Part shown: positions 42,499 through 51,333 of the stretch, piece by piece
Layout: each line of letters starts with the position of its first letter
How positions within the stretch are numbered: position 1 is the first letter of the stretch
NCBI GenBank assembly: GCA_964348665.1
Contig: CAYGDP010000005.1
Span: forward strand, 124,001-188,000
Direction of reading: 5' to 3'
DNA length: 64,000 nt
Source of the DNA: CAYGDP01 sp964348665
GTDB taxonomy: Bacteria > Verrucomicrobiota > Verrucomicrobiia > Palsa-1439 > CAYGDP01
Notes under the pieces: generated by a model
Told to the model about the DNA's origin: nothing
Database searches by the model: none
The model's input: the letters and a program-made list of their open reading frames with translations, nothing else
Position numbers and translations under genes: made by a program

Positions 42499-44807
42499 CG
42501 GGTCAGCGCCTCCTCGGCGGGTTTTTGTTCAGTTTTTTTCTTCACGATCTTGCCGCCGAGGATGGCGGATTTATCGTCGGGATCGGCTGGCATTTCGCCC
42601 CGGCGCGACCATCGGGCGGCGAGGAACGTTTCGAGCACCAGCAACGCGAGGATGATTTTGGCCAGCGTCCGCCAAAGTTCAATCCCGCGTCGTTCCCCGC
42701 GCAAATCCTTGCCGCGATCGCTTACCGAAACAAATGTCATGCCGGTGCGGTCGGCCAGGATTTGTCGGTGCTTGTCGGAGAGCGGTGTCAGGTCGGATTC
42801 GATAGCCGGGGGATTCACCGCAAAAACCAACCCGCGAGTCGCGCCACCATCGCCGCGAACTTCCGCCCGGTAAATGCCGGCAGTGTCGGTCTTGGTGAAT
42901 GCAGTTGTCCACGCGTTTCCGGTGCGCGCGAAATCGAGTGGTTTTACTTCGCCAGCGGGGATTTGGAGAGTTGCGGTGACGGAGCGGTAGCCGGCGCCGA
43001 GCGTGGCGGACGTATCCGCGGCGGGCAGCGATGCGGTAAGGGTTTCGCCGACGGCGAAATTGCGCGACGCGACCCGGCCGCTGCCGAGGTAAAACATCAA
43101 TTCGTGTGCCAGCGGCACGAAGAGCGGGCGCGCGGGAAGGTCGCTCCACTCGACATTGAGCGGGGTGGTGAGCCAGAGAGCGCGACCGTTGCCGAATTTT
43201 TTCTCGATCAGCCAAGGCGATTCGTTGGAAAGTTTGGCGACCACGCGGACGGCTTGGTTGGCGGCATCGGGTTCGAGGTCGTGGTACCGGAAGATGTGAA
43301 CGCGGCTAAGATCGCCCCGTGTTGGGTCATTGAAGTTTTCAAGTGCAGGATGCGAGTAGGGAGGAGGATTGATCGCGATAAAATTCGCCGAAACATCCGA
43401 TCGGGAAAACGTGGGAGTGTTGGTGAGTTGGCCGACGCCGAGGGATTGGCCCTCCCGGAAGAAATCGTTGTTGTAGAAATCGCGGTCGGCAGCTGCCCCG
43501 AGCGCGATAAGAGCACCACCACCATCGCGAACAAAGGTTTCGAGACGGGTGATCTGGTCGGCAGTCAGTCTCGGCACATCCACCAGAGCTATGGCAGAAA
43601 ATTTTGAGAAATCCTGCTCCGCCAGTGAGCGGTAGTCAATGATGGTAGGTTCGACCAACGAGGCCGAGGCCGAGGACAAATTTGCGGAGAACGCGAACGC
43701 CAGAAAATCCGTGGCGCCTTTGAGCGGCTCGGCGCTGGGCGATCCATTGACGAGCAGGACGGGAAACTTTTGCAGAACTTCCAGCGCATAGTGCCGGCGG
43801 TTGTCGCCGTTGAGGGCATCCTCCCCGATGCTGACGTCGAGGCTGTGCGCCCCATGCGTATCGAAGCTGTGATAGAAACTGACGGTAGAGGTTTGTCCAG
43901 CGGGTATGGTGACGGTGGTGGAGTTTTTCGGAGAGCTATCCACCGTCAAGGTTGCCACGATGGTCTTGGGCGCGTCGGCCGAGTTGGAAATTCGCGCGTC
44001 GGCGCGAACGGCCTGGCCGAGACTGACAAGTTGCGGGAACGTCGAGAGACTGACGACGGAAAGATTCTCCTCGACGATCGGCGCGACATTGATCACGCGG
44101 ACAATGGGACGCGGTCGCATTTGTTCCAGTGGCTCCTTGATGATAGTCCATTCCGCGTCGCGTTCGAGAGACCACCCGGAGGAGCGCGCATCGGTGAGGA
44201 TATAAATCTCGCGATTTGGGTTGCGCAATTTCCGGAGGGATTGAATCGCGGCATCCAACCCTTTGAGCAGGTTGGATCCACCCGACGATATCGGGGCGGC
44301 CTGAATGACCTTTCGCGCACGATCAAGATCGAAAGTCGGTTCCGGCAAAAGCGGGGCGGCGCGGTCGGAGACCAACCACGCCGTTACGCTGTCGCCGGCG
44401 TGGAGCGTGTCGATGAGGTCGTTGGCAGCGCTTTTTGCGAGATCGAAATTGGATTGTTTGCCGCTGGCTGCCGGGTTTGTCCAAGCCATGCTCAACGAAT
44501 TATCGAGGAGAAGGATCAGGTCGGTCTTTGCCGAGCCGAGCGCGGCGGCGGCGCCGCCTTCGGGTTTGATAAGCGGGCGCGCCAATGCGAGCGAGAGGAG
44601 CAACAGCAGCGAGGTGCGGATGATGAGTAAAATGATATGGCGCAATTGCAATCGCCGTTGGACGCGGGAGAGGGAATTTCGAAGGAACATCGTTGCGCCC
44701 CAGCGAACGATGCGATGGCGTCGCTTGTTGAGCAGATGAATGATAATGGGCGCAGCGGCGGCGGCCAGCGTCGCGAGCATCGCGGGGAAGAGAAAGGTAA
44801 AGGGCAT
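42495..44807 (-). CDS. BatA-type VWA membrane protein
   Basis: A 770-residue protein beginning with the BatA/aerotolerance N-terminal signature (TM helix 1-20, then IIHLLNKRRHRIVRWGAT, then a second helix at about 57-78). The VWA domain has the MIDAS motif LILLLDNSLSMAW near residue 98 and ILTDARSSGW near 205. A long beta-rich periplasmic part follows, with a C-terminal helix near 715-735. Together with the downstream VWA protein and the DUF58 and MoxR proteins upstream, it forms the MoxR-associated module common in PVC bacteria. It is separated from DUF58 by a small gene on the other strand. Confidence 0.9.
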   Translation of the reverse strand: MPFTFLFPAMLATLAAAAAPIIIHLLNKRRHRIVRWGATMFLRNSLSRVQRRLQLRHIILLIIRTSLLLLLSLALARPLIKPEGGAAAALGSAKTDLILLLDNSLSMAWTNPAASGKQSNFDLAKSAANDLIDTLHAGDSVTAWLVSDRAAPLLPEPTFDLDRARKVIQAAPISSGGSNLLKGLDAAIQSLRKLRNPNREIYILTDARSSGWSLERDAEWTIIKEPLEQMRPRPIVRVINVAPIVEENLSVVSLSTFPQLVSLGQAVRADARISNSADAPKTIVATLTVDSSPKNSTTVTIPAGQTSTVSFYHSFDTHGAHSLDVSIGEDALNGDNRRHYALEVLQKFPVLLVNGSPSAEPLKGATDFLAFAFSANLSSASASLVEPTIIDYRSLAEQDFSKFSAIALVDVPRLTADQITRLETFVRDGGGALIALGAAADRDFYNNDFFREGQSLGVGQLTNTPTFSRSDVSANFIAINPPPYSHPALENFNDPTRGDLSRVHIFRYHDLEPDAANQAVRVVAKLSNESPWLIEKKFGNGRALWLTTPLNVEWSDLPARPLFVPLAHELMFYLGSGRVASRNFAVGETLTASLPAADTSATLGAGYRSVTATLQIPAGEVKPLDFARTGNAWTTAFTKTDTAGIYRAEVRGDGGATRGLVFAVNPPAIESDLTPLSDKHRQILADRTGMTFVSVSDRGKDLRGERRGIELWRTLAKIILALLVLETFLAARWSRRGEMPADPDDKSAILGGKIVKKKTEQKPAEEALTR

Positions 44808-44926
44808 ATTACATTGTCTAATCGTTAGATTGTTGCCATGGATCTGCCGTGATAACTCGGAAAACTTTCCATTGCGATATGCACGGAGAGGCGTAAATTA
44901 GGGTAGTCATTCAGGGGAAGGAGAAA

Positions 44927-45250
44927 ATGATGAAAGTGAAGATATGGGTGTTTGTGAGTGGGTTGGGATTGGCGGTGGCGGGGCTTGGCGGAGGGGCCGA
45001 CAACAGTGGATTGTCCCAACAGTCTGAAATCTCCAAGAAGGCGCACCTGAAGGCGGAGATGCCGAAGCAAGTTTTGCCACCGTTCAGAAAGTATGAGCCA
45101 TACCGAGTGACACCGGTGTACGATTATGTGTCGCCAATTGGTTACAGTATTACATCCGAACCCCAGCCGAATGTGATTCTGTTTTCCGCGCCGTTGGGTA
45201 AAAATTCGACAGTGTGGGAAGTGAATTTTTGCATAGGCACGCCGAAGTAA
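44927..45250 (+). CDS. Small secreted protein of unknown function
   Basis: A 107-residue protein with a typical signal peptide (MMKVKIWVFVSGLGLAVAGL) and a mature part rich in Pro/Tyr with no recognised domain. A strong ribosome site (GGAAGGAG) lies 3 nt before the ATG, which supports it as real. It is the only plus-strand gene within the minus-strand MoxR/BatA cluster, inserted between DUF58 and BatA. A weak terminator-like hairpin follows. There are no Cys pairs, repeats or lipobox. Confidence 0.65.
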   Translation: MMKVKIWVFVSGLGLAVAGLGGGADNSGLSQQSEISKKAHLKAEMPKQVLPPFRKYEPYRVTPVYDYVSPIGYSITSEPQPNVILFSAPLGKNSTVWEVNFCIGTPK

Positions 45251-45271
45251 GGGGTAAGGATAAACTGTTGT

Positions 45272-45302
45272 GCCAATCGGCAGAGATTGGCAGAATTGTT
45301 TT
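45272..45302 (+). terminator. Weak terminator-like hairpin
   Basis: Stem GCCAATC / GATTGGC with a 6-nt loop (45272-45291), followed by AGAATTGTTTT. The T-run is interrupted, so the call is tentative. It would end the small secreted gene. Confidence 0.35.
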
Positions 45303-45318
45303 AAGAAGGGCAGCATGG

Positions 45319-46215
45319 TCACGCAGACTCCGCACGGCGGGAGAGATAAGTAGCCAAGGCGGTGTCGAAGGGCGCGCTGGTGCGCATCGGCACGTAATCA
45401 ATCTTGTGCGCCCAACAGGTTTGCCGCATCTGGTCGAGGAACGAATGAAGCTGGCGCAGATATTCGTCCCGCAAGGCGCGCGGTTCGACAAGATATTTTT
45501 CAGACGGAACCTCGAGGTCTTCGAATTGAGTCCAGTGATCGAATGGAAACGTCAACTCGTCATCGTCGAGAATATGGAAAACGATGACTTCATGTTTTTT
45601 GTGCCGAAAATGGCGGAGCGCCGCGCTTAACGCCGCCGGGTCGTCAAAGAGGTCGGAAAGGATTACCACCAATCCGCGCCTCTTGAATCGCTGGGCAAGC
45701 TGATTGAAAACAATGCTGATGGAGGTTTCATCTCCGGGGGTCGTGGCTTCGAGACGGTCGAAGATATTTCGGAGATGAAGCGGATTGCAGCGGGGCGGAA
45801 GGTAATCGCGGATGGTGTCGTCGAACGTGACCATGCCGATGGCGTCCTGCTGTTGCAACATGAGAAAGGCCAGGGACGCAGCGAGGCAGGAGGCATAACG
45901 AAATTTCGTGGGGCGATTGTTGTCGGAATAAAGCATCGAAGCGCTCGCGTCCACCACGAGATAGCAGCGGAGATTTGTTTCTTCCTCATATTGCTTGATG
46001 TAGAACCGGTCGGATTTGCCGTACACTTTCCAGTCGATATCGGTGAGGTCGTCGCCCACCGAGTACTGGCGATGCTCGGCGAACTCAACGCTCAACCCTT
46101 TGAACGGGCTTTTGTGTTTGCCGCTGATGAAACCTTCGACGACGAGGCGGGCGATCAGTTCGAGTCGCCCGATCTTGGAGAGGGCAGCGGGATCGAGAAG
46201 GGATTGGGCTTTCAT
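45319..46215 (-). CDS. DUF58 domain protein
   Basis: A 298-residue cytoplasmic DUF58 protein, the usual partner of MoxR ATPases. It shows the core motif LSVEFAEHRQYSVGDDLTDIDWKVYGKSD split across residues 60-90, then a VWA-like part LVVDASASM near residue 110 and VVILSDLFDD near 205. The start is the ATG at 46215, where the conserved LLDPAALSKIGRLELIARLVVEG begins. An upstream TTG/ATG extension would be translated from the CAAAC-repeat stretch. It follows MoxR on the same strand, with about 170 nt of repeat-rich sequence between. Confidence 0.93.
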   Translation of the reverse strand: MKAQSLLDPAALSKIGRLELIARLVVEGFISGKHKSPFKGLSVEFAEHRQYSVGDDLTDIDWKVYGKSDRFYIKQYEEETNLRCYLVVDASASMLYSDNNRPTKFRYASCLAASLAFLMLQQQDAIGMVTFDDTIRDYLPPRCNPLHLRNIFDRLEATTPGDETSISIVFNQLAQRFKRRGLVVILSDLFDDPAALSAALRHFRHKKHEVIVFHILDDDELTFPFDHWTQFEDLEVPSEKYLVEPRALRDEYLRQLHSFLDQMRQTCWAHKIDYVPMRTSAPFDTALATYLSRRAESA

Positions 46216-46235
46216 TGGGAAGAGGTTGACGGAAA

Positions 46236-46310
46236 AACTCAAAACACTAAACACCAAACACCAAAAAAACTCCAAGCCTCAAGCTTCAAATCGAGCAAAA
46301 AAAAATCTTC
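46236..46310. repeat. CAAAC/CCAAA low-complexity stretch
   Basis: About 75 nt rich in CACTAAACACCAAA, CTCCAAGCCTC and CTTCAAATC units between MoxR and DUF58. It is related in composition to the inverted repeat at 39669-39745. Confidence 0.5.
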
Positions 46311-46385
46311 GCTTGTTGTCCGTGCCTCGTTTGCTTGAGTCATTGAAGGTTTAAGTTTCACTGGAGTTTGATGCTTTAAGGTTAC

Positions 46386-47624
46386 CTAGTTCGGTTTGGC
46401 AAGGATTGCTTCGGTCAGTTTTTTGATGATTGCGTCCGCCGTCACTCCTTGGCTCTCGGCGGTGAAGTTGGTTACAAGACGATGCCGCAAGACGGGATGG
46501 ACCACGGCGCGGATATCATCGGTGGTGACATGGAAGCGGCCGTGCAGGATCGCTTTAGCTTTGCCGCCAAGGATCAAATACTGGCAGGCGCGCGGCCCGG
46601 CACCCCAGGCGATATAATCGCGGATGAAATCGGGGGCTTGACCGTTGTTGGGGCGTGTGGCGCGGACCAGCGACATGGCATACCGATAAACATGGTCGGC
46701 GACGGGCACGCGACGAACGATATCCTGCAGATGGAGCACATCGGGACCGCTTAGCGCCGAGCCAAGTTTTGCCGAGTATTGCGACGTGGTGCGCTTGATG
46801 ATTTCGAGTTCTTCATTTTCTTCGGGGTAATCCAGCCGCACTTCGAACATGAACCGGTCGAGCTGCGCTTCGGGCAGCGGGTAGGTGCCTTCCTGCTCGA
46901 TGGGATTTTGTGTTGCCAAAACAAAAAACGGCTCGTCGAGGTGATACGTTTTGCCGCCGGCGGTGACTTTGTGTTCCTGCATCGCTTCGAGCAACGCGGC
47001 CTGGGTCTTGGGGGGAGTCCGGTTGATTTCGTCAGCCAAAACGAGGTTCGCGAAGATCGGGCCGGGAAGAAACTGGAATTTTCGCCGGCCGCTTTCAGGG
47101 TCTTCTTGGATGATGTCTGTGCCCGTGATGTCCGAGGGCATCAGGTCGGGCGTGAATTGAATTCGCTTGAAGGAGAGCGAGAGTACTTGGGCGATGGAAT
47201 TGACCAGAAGTGTTTTCGCCAGCCCCGGCACTCCCACTAGAAGGCCGTGACCGCGGGCGAAGATGCAGATGAGCACGTCTTCAATGACTTGTTCCTGACC
47301 CACAATAACTTTGCTCAACTCCTTTGTCATGCCGCGGAAACATTCGTTGAGTTTTTTCACGGCGGCAACATCGTCCTCGGTTGGCTCGAGATGAGACGCT
47401 TCGGCGTGCGCGGGCTGGGTTTCACGGGGGGCTTCGACTTCCGACAAGGCTTCGACAGCGGGCGAAGCGTTCGCGTCGTCGAGGATATGGCTTGGCACAT
47501 CCACCGCGACGTGGCAGGCGGGGCATTCGATTTTTTGGTGGGCGGCCGAAAGGTCGCGCAGGCGGGCGAGATTTTTGTCGTTCACTTCAATTTTGACATT
47601 GCAAGAGGGGCAACGGAAAATCAT
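46386..47624 (-). CDS. MoxR-family AAA+ ATPase with N-terminal zinc ribbon
   Basis: A 412-residue MoxR ATPase. AAA motifs: Walker A GVPGLAKT (131-138), Walker B VLADEINR near 190, sensor NPIEQEGTYPLPEAQ near 240, and the C-terminal lid domain. Unusually, the first 45 residues form a zinc-ribbon-like element with C5-PS-C8 and C34-PA-C37, followed by an acidic Pro/Ala linker (50-85). MoxR proteins act as chaperone-like ATPases that insert cofactors or remodel VWA-domain partners. Here those are probably the BatA and VWA proteins. It overlaps the upstream YdjY-like gene by 4 nt. Confidence 0.93.
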   Translation of the reverse strand: MIFRCPSCNVKIEVNDKNLARLRDLSAAHQKIECPACHVAVDVPSHILDDANASPAVEALSEVEAPRETQPAHAEASHLEPTEDDVAAVKKLNECFRGMTKELSKVIVGQEQVIEDVLICIFARGHGLLVGVPGLAKTLLVNSIAQVLSLSFKRIQFTPDLMPSDITGTDIIQEDPESGRRKFQFLPGPIFANLVLADEINRTPPKTQAALLEAMQEHKVTAGGKTYHLDEPFFVLATQNPIEQEGTYPLPEAQLDRFMFEVRLDYPEENEELEIIKRTTSQYSAKLGSALSGPDVLHLQDIVRRVPVADHVYRYAMSLVRATRPNNGQAPDFIRDYIAWGAGPRACQYLILGGKAKAILHGRFHVTTDDIRAVVHPVLRHRLVTNFTAESQGVTADAIIKKLTEAILAKPN

Positions 47625-48466
47625 CGGAGTCCTTTTTTTTCTGCAGTCGCACGACGCGGTTTTTCGGCGGGCGCAGCGGTTTGGTTTTTAGTTGGTTGAT
47701 TGCCTTTAGCATTTCGTATGAACACTGTCACGTCTGTTCCCCGCGGCGGGACGAGATCGCGATTCGGCTGCAGTTCCGTCGTTCCCTCAAAGAGGGAAGC
47801 AGCAGGCTCGATCATGGCGTCGGGAAATCGCTCTACCACGATGATATCCCCGCAAGCTTGTCCCATAAAGCGGTTTCCACTCCACCGCGATCCTGTGTGG
47901 ATCCATTGTGTTGGCGGGATGGTTTTTTTTGTTTTGGCGTCGAACATCATTTCTTCCGCCCGATGACGCTTGATTTTCCCGGTCGTCGGGTCTTTCCATT
48001 CGATAAAAATTTCCACGGGATCTCCCCTCACGGTTGCCGGATTGGCAGGAGGTTTCCCGCCGCCGCCTTCCAACCCCAAGAGCCGAAGGCCGGTTTCGAC
48101 ATCGATCGGCTCGGCTTCGGTCACGATCAGTCCCTCGTAACTGCGGCCGTTCGGAGAGCTGACAAACACCTCCAGCGGCCAGTCGTTGGAGATGATTTTT
48201 CCCGGGAACGATACTTCTCCCCGGTTCGCGTCCACCAGTGTCTTGCCGATCTTTGCGCGATTCTTGTCGAGTGGAACAATGACCGACGGAGGTTTGGTGG
48301 GAGGCAGGTCGAGATCGTTTTTGTCATCCGCGAAAGTACCGACTCCGATACAACCGGCAATTGCCATTAGAAAAACGCAAACCATCAGCCTGTCCGAGCA
48401 GGGGCAACCATTACGCGATTGAAGCGGTAATGATTGGTGTTTGAAGTGGGGGGCTTGCGATTTCAT
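47621..48466 (-). CDS. YdjY-domain lipoprotein-like protein
   Basis: A 281-residue exported protein with a long N-terminal region (1-27), then a hydrophobic core ending in IAGC, a plausible lipobox with Cys39. Residues about 60-220 resemble the YdjY domain (GKIISNDWPLEVFVSSPNGRSYEGL). Start choice: the ATG at 48466 overlaps the upstream stop by 4 nt, but an ATG at residue 28 would give a more usual signal peptide. The first 20 codons look like the CAAAC-type repeat sequence. Function unknown. It sits between the squalene-cyclase-like protein and MoxR in one operon. Confidence 0.75.
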   Translation of the reverse strand: MKSQAPHFKHQSLPLQSRNGCPCSDRLMVCVFLMAIAGCIGVGTFADDKNDLDLPPTKPPSVIVPLDKNRAKIGKTLVDANRGEVSFPGKIISNDWPLEVFVSSPNGRSYEGLIVTEAEPIDVETGLRLLGLEGGGGKPPANPATVRGDPVEIFIEWKDPTTGKIKRHRAEEMMFDAKTKKTIPPTQWIHTGSRWSGNRFMGQACGDIIVVERFPDAMIEPAASLFEGTTELQPNRDLVPPRGTDVTVFIRNAKGNQPTKNQTAAPAEKPRRATAEKKGLR

Positions 48467-49641
48467 TTCCCTCGCGCTAATTGAAGCGCAAGCAGAGAGA
48501 AGGCGGTTGCCAGCACTTTATCGGATTCTTCCCAGCGACCGGCGTCGTTGACCCAAAAGCCGCCATCGCGTTGGAGGTTGAGAAGCTTCTCCGCCAATTC
48601 GCGTCGCCAGGAATGGGTTTTTCCGCTTGAATCGGTGATGGTTTCCTCGCCCCATGCGTCGAGAGCTTTGGCGAGTGTGTGCAGATAATAATAGTAGCCC
48701 TGCATTCCCAGCGAGCCGTTTTTCTCGAGATCCCAATTTGACTGGATCCAGCCGTAGGCCGCCTGCACGCGCGGATCGTCTTTCTTCAATTCGGCGTAAA
48801 TGTAACTTTTGAATCCGGCGTAGGTCATGGATGGATAGCTGCGGAGCGATCCGGGCGGCACATTTTCTCCCGCTTGCAGTTTCTTGGATTCTTCCAGCGA
48901 CGCCTTGCTTTCGTCGGGTTTATAGACGAAACCGCCATCATTCCCCGCCCAGGATTGGTCGTTGCCGATGCCATTTTTTGCGGGGAGATTTTGGCTGCGT
49001 TCGAGGAATTTTACTGCTTTGTCCCAGTGCAATTTTGAACCCGGTTGTGGTGGTTGACCTTTCTCCGTGTCCAGCATTTCGGAAAATCGGATGGCTTCCA
49101 GAGCCAGATGCGTGTTTGAAACGTCCGGTCGTCCTGCGCCTGCACTGCCGTACCCGATGCCGCCATAGAACGATCCCTTCGGCAACACATTCTCCCCTTC
49201 ATCAAGCTGAAGGTCGAGAAGGAACCGTCGCGCGGCTTTGATGGTCGGGCCGTATTTCTCCATATCATTGGCCTTCACCAGCGCCAGCAGACAAATGGAC
49301 GTATTGTAGCTTGCGTAACTATCGGTGAAAATCGCCCCCGTCGGCTTCGCGCAACTCACGATGAATTTAAACCCTTTCTCGACGCGGACTTTTTCGTCCG
49401 CCGTCAATTCTCTCGGGGCATTCAGATGCGCCATAATCACCATTGCGGTGATGCCGGGTGTGTCGCGCCAGGAGCCGTTCTGCATTTGTTCGCCCGCCAA
49501 AAATTTCAGCCCGCGATCCATCGCGCGATCGGCTTCCAATCGAAGCGACGCGTCGGCAAGAGCAGTGGATTTCGGGTCGGCCAGCGCAGTGGCGACGAGG
49601 GATGCTGTCAACAATACGATGGAGATTTTGTTAGTGTTCAT
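48463..49641 (-). CDS. Secreted prenyltransferase/squalene-cyclase-like alpha-toroid protein
   Basis: A 392-residue protein with a signal peptide (about 1-21). It contains repeats of the prenyltransferase/squalene oxidase alpha-alpha barrel type: GLKFLAGEQMQNGSWRDT, FLLDLQLDEGE and LLNLQRDGGFWVND. These give the fold, but no DXDD cyclase motif is seen, so it is more likely a secreted binding or structural protein than a terpene cyclase. Proteins of this type regularly precede MoxR clusters in Planctomycetes and Verrucomicrobia. It is the first gene of the squalene-like - YdjY - MoxR - DUF58 run. Confidence 0.85.
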   Translation of the reverse strand: MNTNKISIVLLTASLVATALADPKSTALADASLRLEADRAMDRGLKFLAGEQMQNGSWRDTPGITAMVIMAHLNAPRELTADEKVRVEKGFKFIVSCAKPTGAIFTDSYASYNTSICLLALVKANDMEKYGPTIKAARRFLLDLQLDEGENVLPKGSFYGGIGYGSAGAGRPDVSNTHLALEAIRFSEMLDTEKGQPPQPGSKLHWDKAVKFLERSQNLPAKNGIGNDQSWAGNDGGFVYKPDESKASLEESKKLQAGENVPPGSLRSYPSMTYAGFKSYIYAELKKDDPRVQAAYGWIQSNWDLEKNGSLGMQGYYYYLHTLAKALDAWGEETITDSSGKTHSWRRELAEKLLNLQRDGGFWVNDAGRWEESDKVLATAFSLLALQLARGK

Positions 49642-49801
49642 TCTACAAACTTAGTTGCTCCATGGGCGGTAAAGTTAGCACGATTGTTAGACGCTTCCAC
49701 CGGGTTGATGTTCGACTTTCGGCGAATTGTCTGGGCATGCCGGGATGATGAAATTGACCCGCCTTAGCTTCGCTACGGCGCGGCTGGTCCGCCCTGCTAG
49801 A

Positions 49802-49876
49802 TGGTGGGCGGTGCAGGGTTCGAACCTGCGACCTCTTGCGTGTGAAGCAAGCGTTCTACCACTGAACTAACCGCCC
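49802..49876 (-). tRNA. tRNA-Val (CAC)
   Basis: Reads GGGCGGT...ACCGCCC-A-CCA as a perfect 7-bp acceptor stem with encoded CCA. The D-loop is TTCAGTGGTAGA, the anticodon stem CTTGC/GCAAG with loop TTCACAC (anticodon CAC, Val), and the T-arm GCAGGTTCGAACCTGC. All canonical positions are present, 75 nt including CCA. Confidence 0.95.
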
Positions 49877-50013
49877 GACGCGCCGACAACGTAGCAGCCC
49901 ACAACGCCGTTGGCAAGCATAGCAATGGTCGTTGTAAAACCATTTTGAATAGCAATTGCTCGAATCCAAGGTTGCTTTTATTTGTTAGCCTAGGAAGTGG
50001 GAAGTCTGTTTTT

Positions 50014-51333
50014 TTAACTATGATTCGATTGTTGCTTTTTTTTCAGAAACTCTCCGATTTGCGCAATGACATAATCCACCATCGGGTCGGTGATACCGGG
50101 ATAAACTCCTAGAAAGAAGCTGTCGTTCATTACGCGATCGGTGTTGGTCAGTTCGCCCGCCAAACGATTTGCGATGTTTTTGTAGCCGGGCTGACGCAGG
50201 ATGTTGCCGCTGAAAATCAGCCGTGAATCAATTTGGTGTTCCTCGAGCCATGCGATCAATTCTTTCCGTTTCACACCTTCGCGGACAGTGATCGGAAAGC
50301 CAAACCAACTGGGATCGGCTTTGGAATGCCACAGGGGGAGAATCAGATATTTCTCAAAAGATTTAAGCCCGTCGTAAAGGCGGCGAAAATTTCGTTTTCG
50401 GGCGGCGATAAAGCTCTCAAGTTTGTCGAGTTGCGCCAGTCCGATGGCGGCTTGCAGGTCGGTCAGCTTCAGGTTGTAGCCGATATTGCTGTAAATATAT
50501 TTGTGATCGTAACCGTGCGGCAGATCGCCCTGCTGCCAGTCGAACCGTTTTCCGCAAGTGTTGGCCACGCCCGGTTCGCACCAGCAATCGCGTCCCCAAT
50601 CGCGAATGGATTTTGCGATCTTGCCGATCTCGGCGCGTTTTGCCGCCACGCCTCCTCCTTCGCCCATCGTGATGTGATGCGCCGGGAAGAAGCTCAAGGA
50701 TGACATCTCGCCAAACGTGCCGCAGAGTTTGCCGTCGAACTTCGATCCAAGCGCGTCGCAACAGTCTTCGAGCAAATACAATTTGTGTTTGTTTGCGACA
50801 GCGACGATTTTGTCCATGTCACATGGATTTCCGAGCGTGTGAGGAACGAAGATCACGCGCGTCCGCGGCCCCACCGCATCTTCGATCCGCGCAGGGTCAA
50901 TATTATATGTGCCCAATTCGCAATCCACGAAGACGGGGACAAGCTGGTTTTGCACGATGGGCGCGAGAGTGCTGGGGAATGTAACGGCAGGAGTGATCAC
51001 CTCGTCGCCGGGTCGCAGAGGGTTCTCCATTTGCGCCGAGCAAAGCGTGGAAACCATCACAAGATTTGCCGAAGAACCGGAATTGACCAGCAGATATTCG
51101 CGCGAGTCGAACTGTTTTTTTAGGCGAGATTCCAATTTGCCGGCATAGGGTCCTGCAGTGAGCCAAAAATCGAGCGCGCTATCGGCCAAGTTGACCATTT
51201 CAGCGGAATCGAACACACGCCCGGCATACGGCACGCGCGATTTTCCCGGAACGAATGGCTTTGGCGCGTGGGCGATTTGATAATACTCGCCTACGGCATC
51301 GAGAATCTTGCGTTTGGCTTCGTCAGCGGTCAT
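50014..51333 (-). CDS. rfbH: CDP-4-keto-6-deoxyglucose-3-dehydratase (E1)
   Basis: RfbH/E1 removes the C3 hydroxyl of CDP-4-keto-6-deoxy-D-glucose using PMP and a [2Fe-2S] cluster, on the route to 3,6-dideoxyhexoses. At 439 residues it shows the diagnostic replacement of the PLP lysine by His220 (PAHHITMGEGG) and the Fe-S ligands C192-X57-C250-X-C252-X7-C260, exactly the E1 spacing. The start is the ATG at 51333, coupled by a 4-nt overlap to the upstream epimerase. It is the last gene of the sugar operon. No E3-type reductase gene, which normally supplies electrons, is found in the window. Confidence 0.95.
   Translation of the reverse strand: MTADEAKRKILDAVGEYYQIAHAPKPFVPGKSRVPYAGRVFDSAEMVNLADSALDFWLTAGPYAGKLESRLKKQFDSREYLLVNSGSSANLVMVSTLCSAQMENPLRPGDEVITPAVTFPSTLAPIVQNQLVPVFVDCELGTYNIDPARIEDAVGPRTRVIFVPHTLGNPCDMDKIVAVANKHKLYLLEDCCDALGSKFDGKLCGTFGEMSSLSFFPAHHITMGEGGGVAAKRAEIGKIAKSIRDWGRDCWCEPGVANTCGKRFDWQQGDLPHGYDHKYIYSNIGYNLKLTDLQAAIGLAQLDKLESFIAARKRNFRRLYDGLKSFEKYLILPLWHSKADPSWFGFPITVREGVKRKELIAWLEEHQIDSRLIFSGNILRQPGYKNIANRLAGELTNTDRVMNDSFFLGVYPGITDPMVDYVIAQIGEFLKKKQQSNHS

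Noticed and set aside
42030..43607. A 525-codon open frame opposite the VWA and BatA genes
   Set aside because: It spans the antisense of two genes with clear VWA/BatA motifs, has low-complexity composition and no homology marks. Shadow frame.
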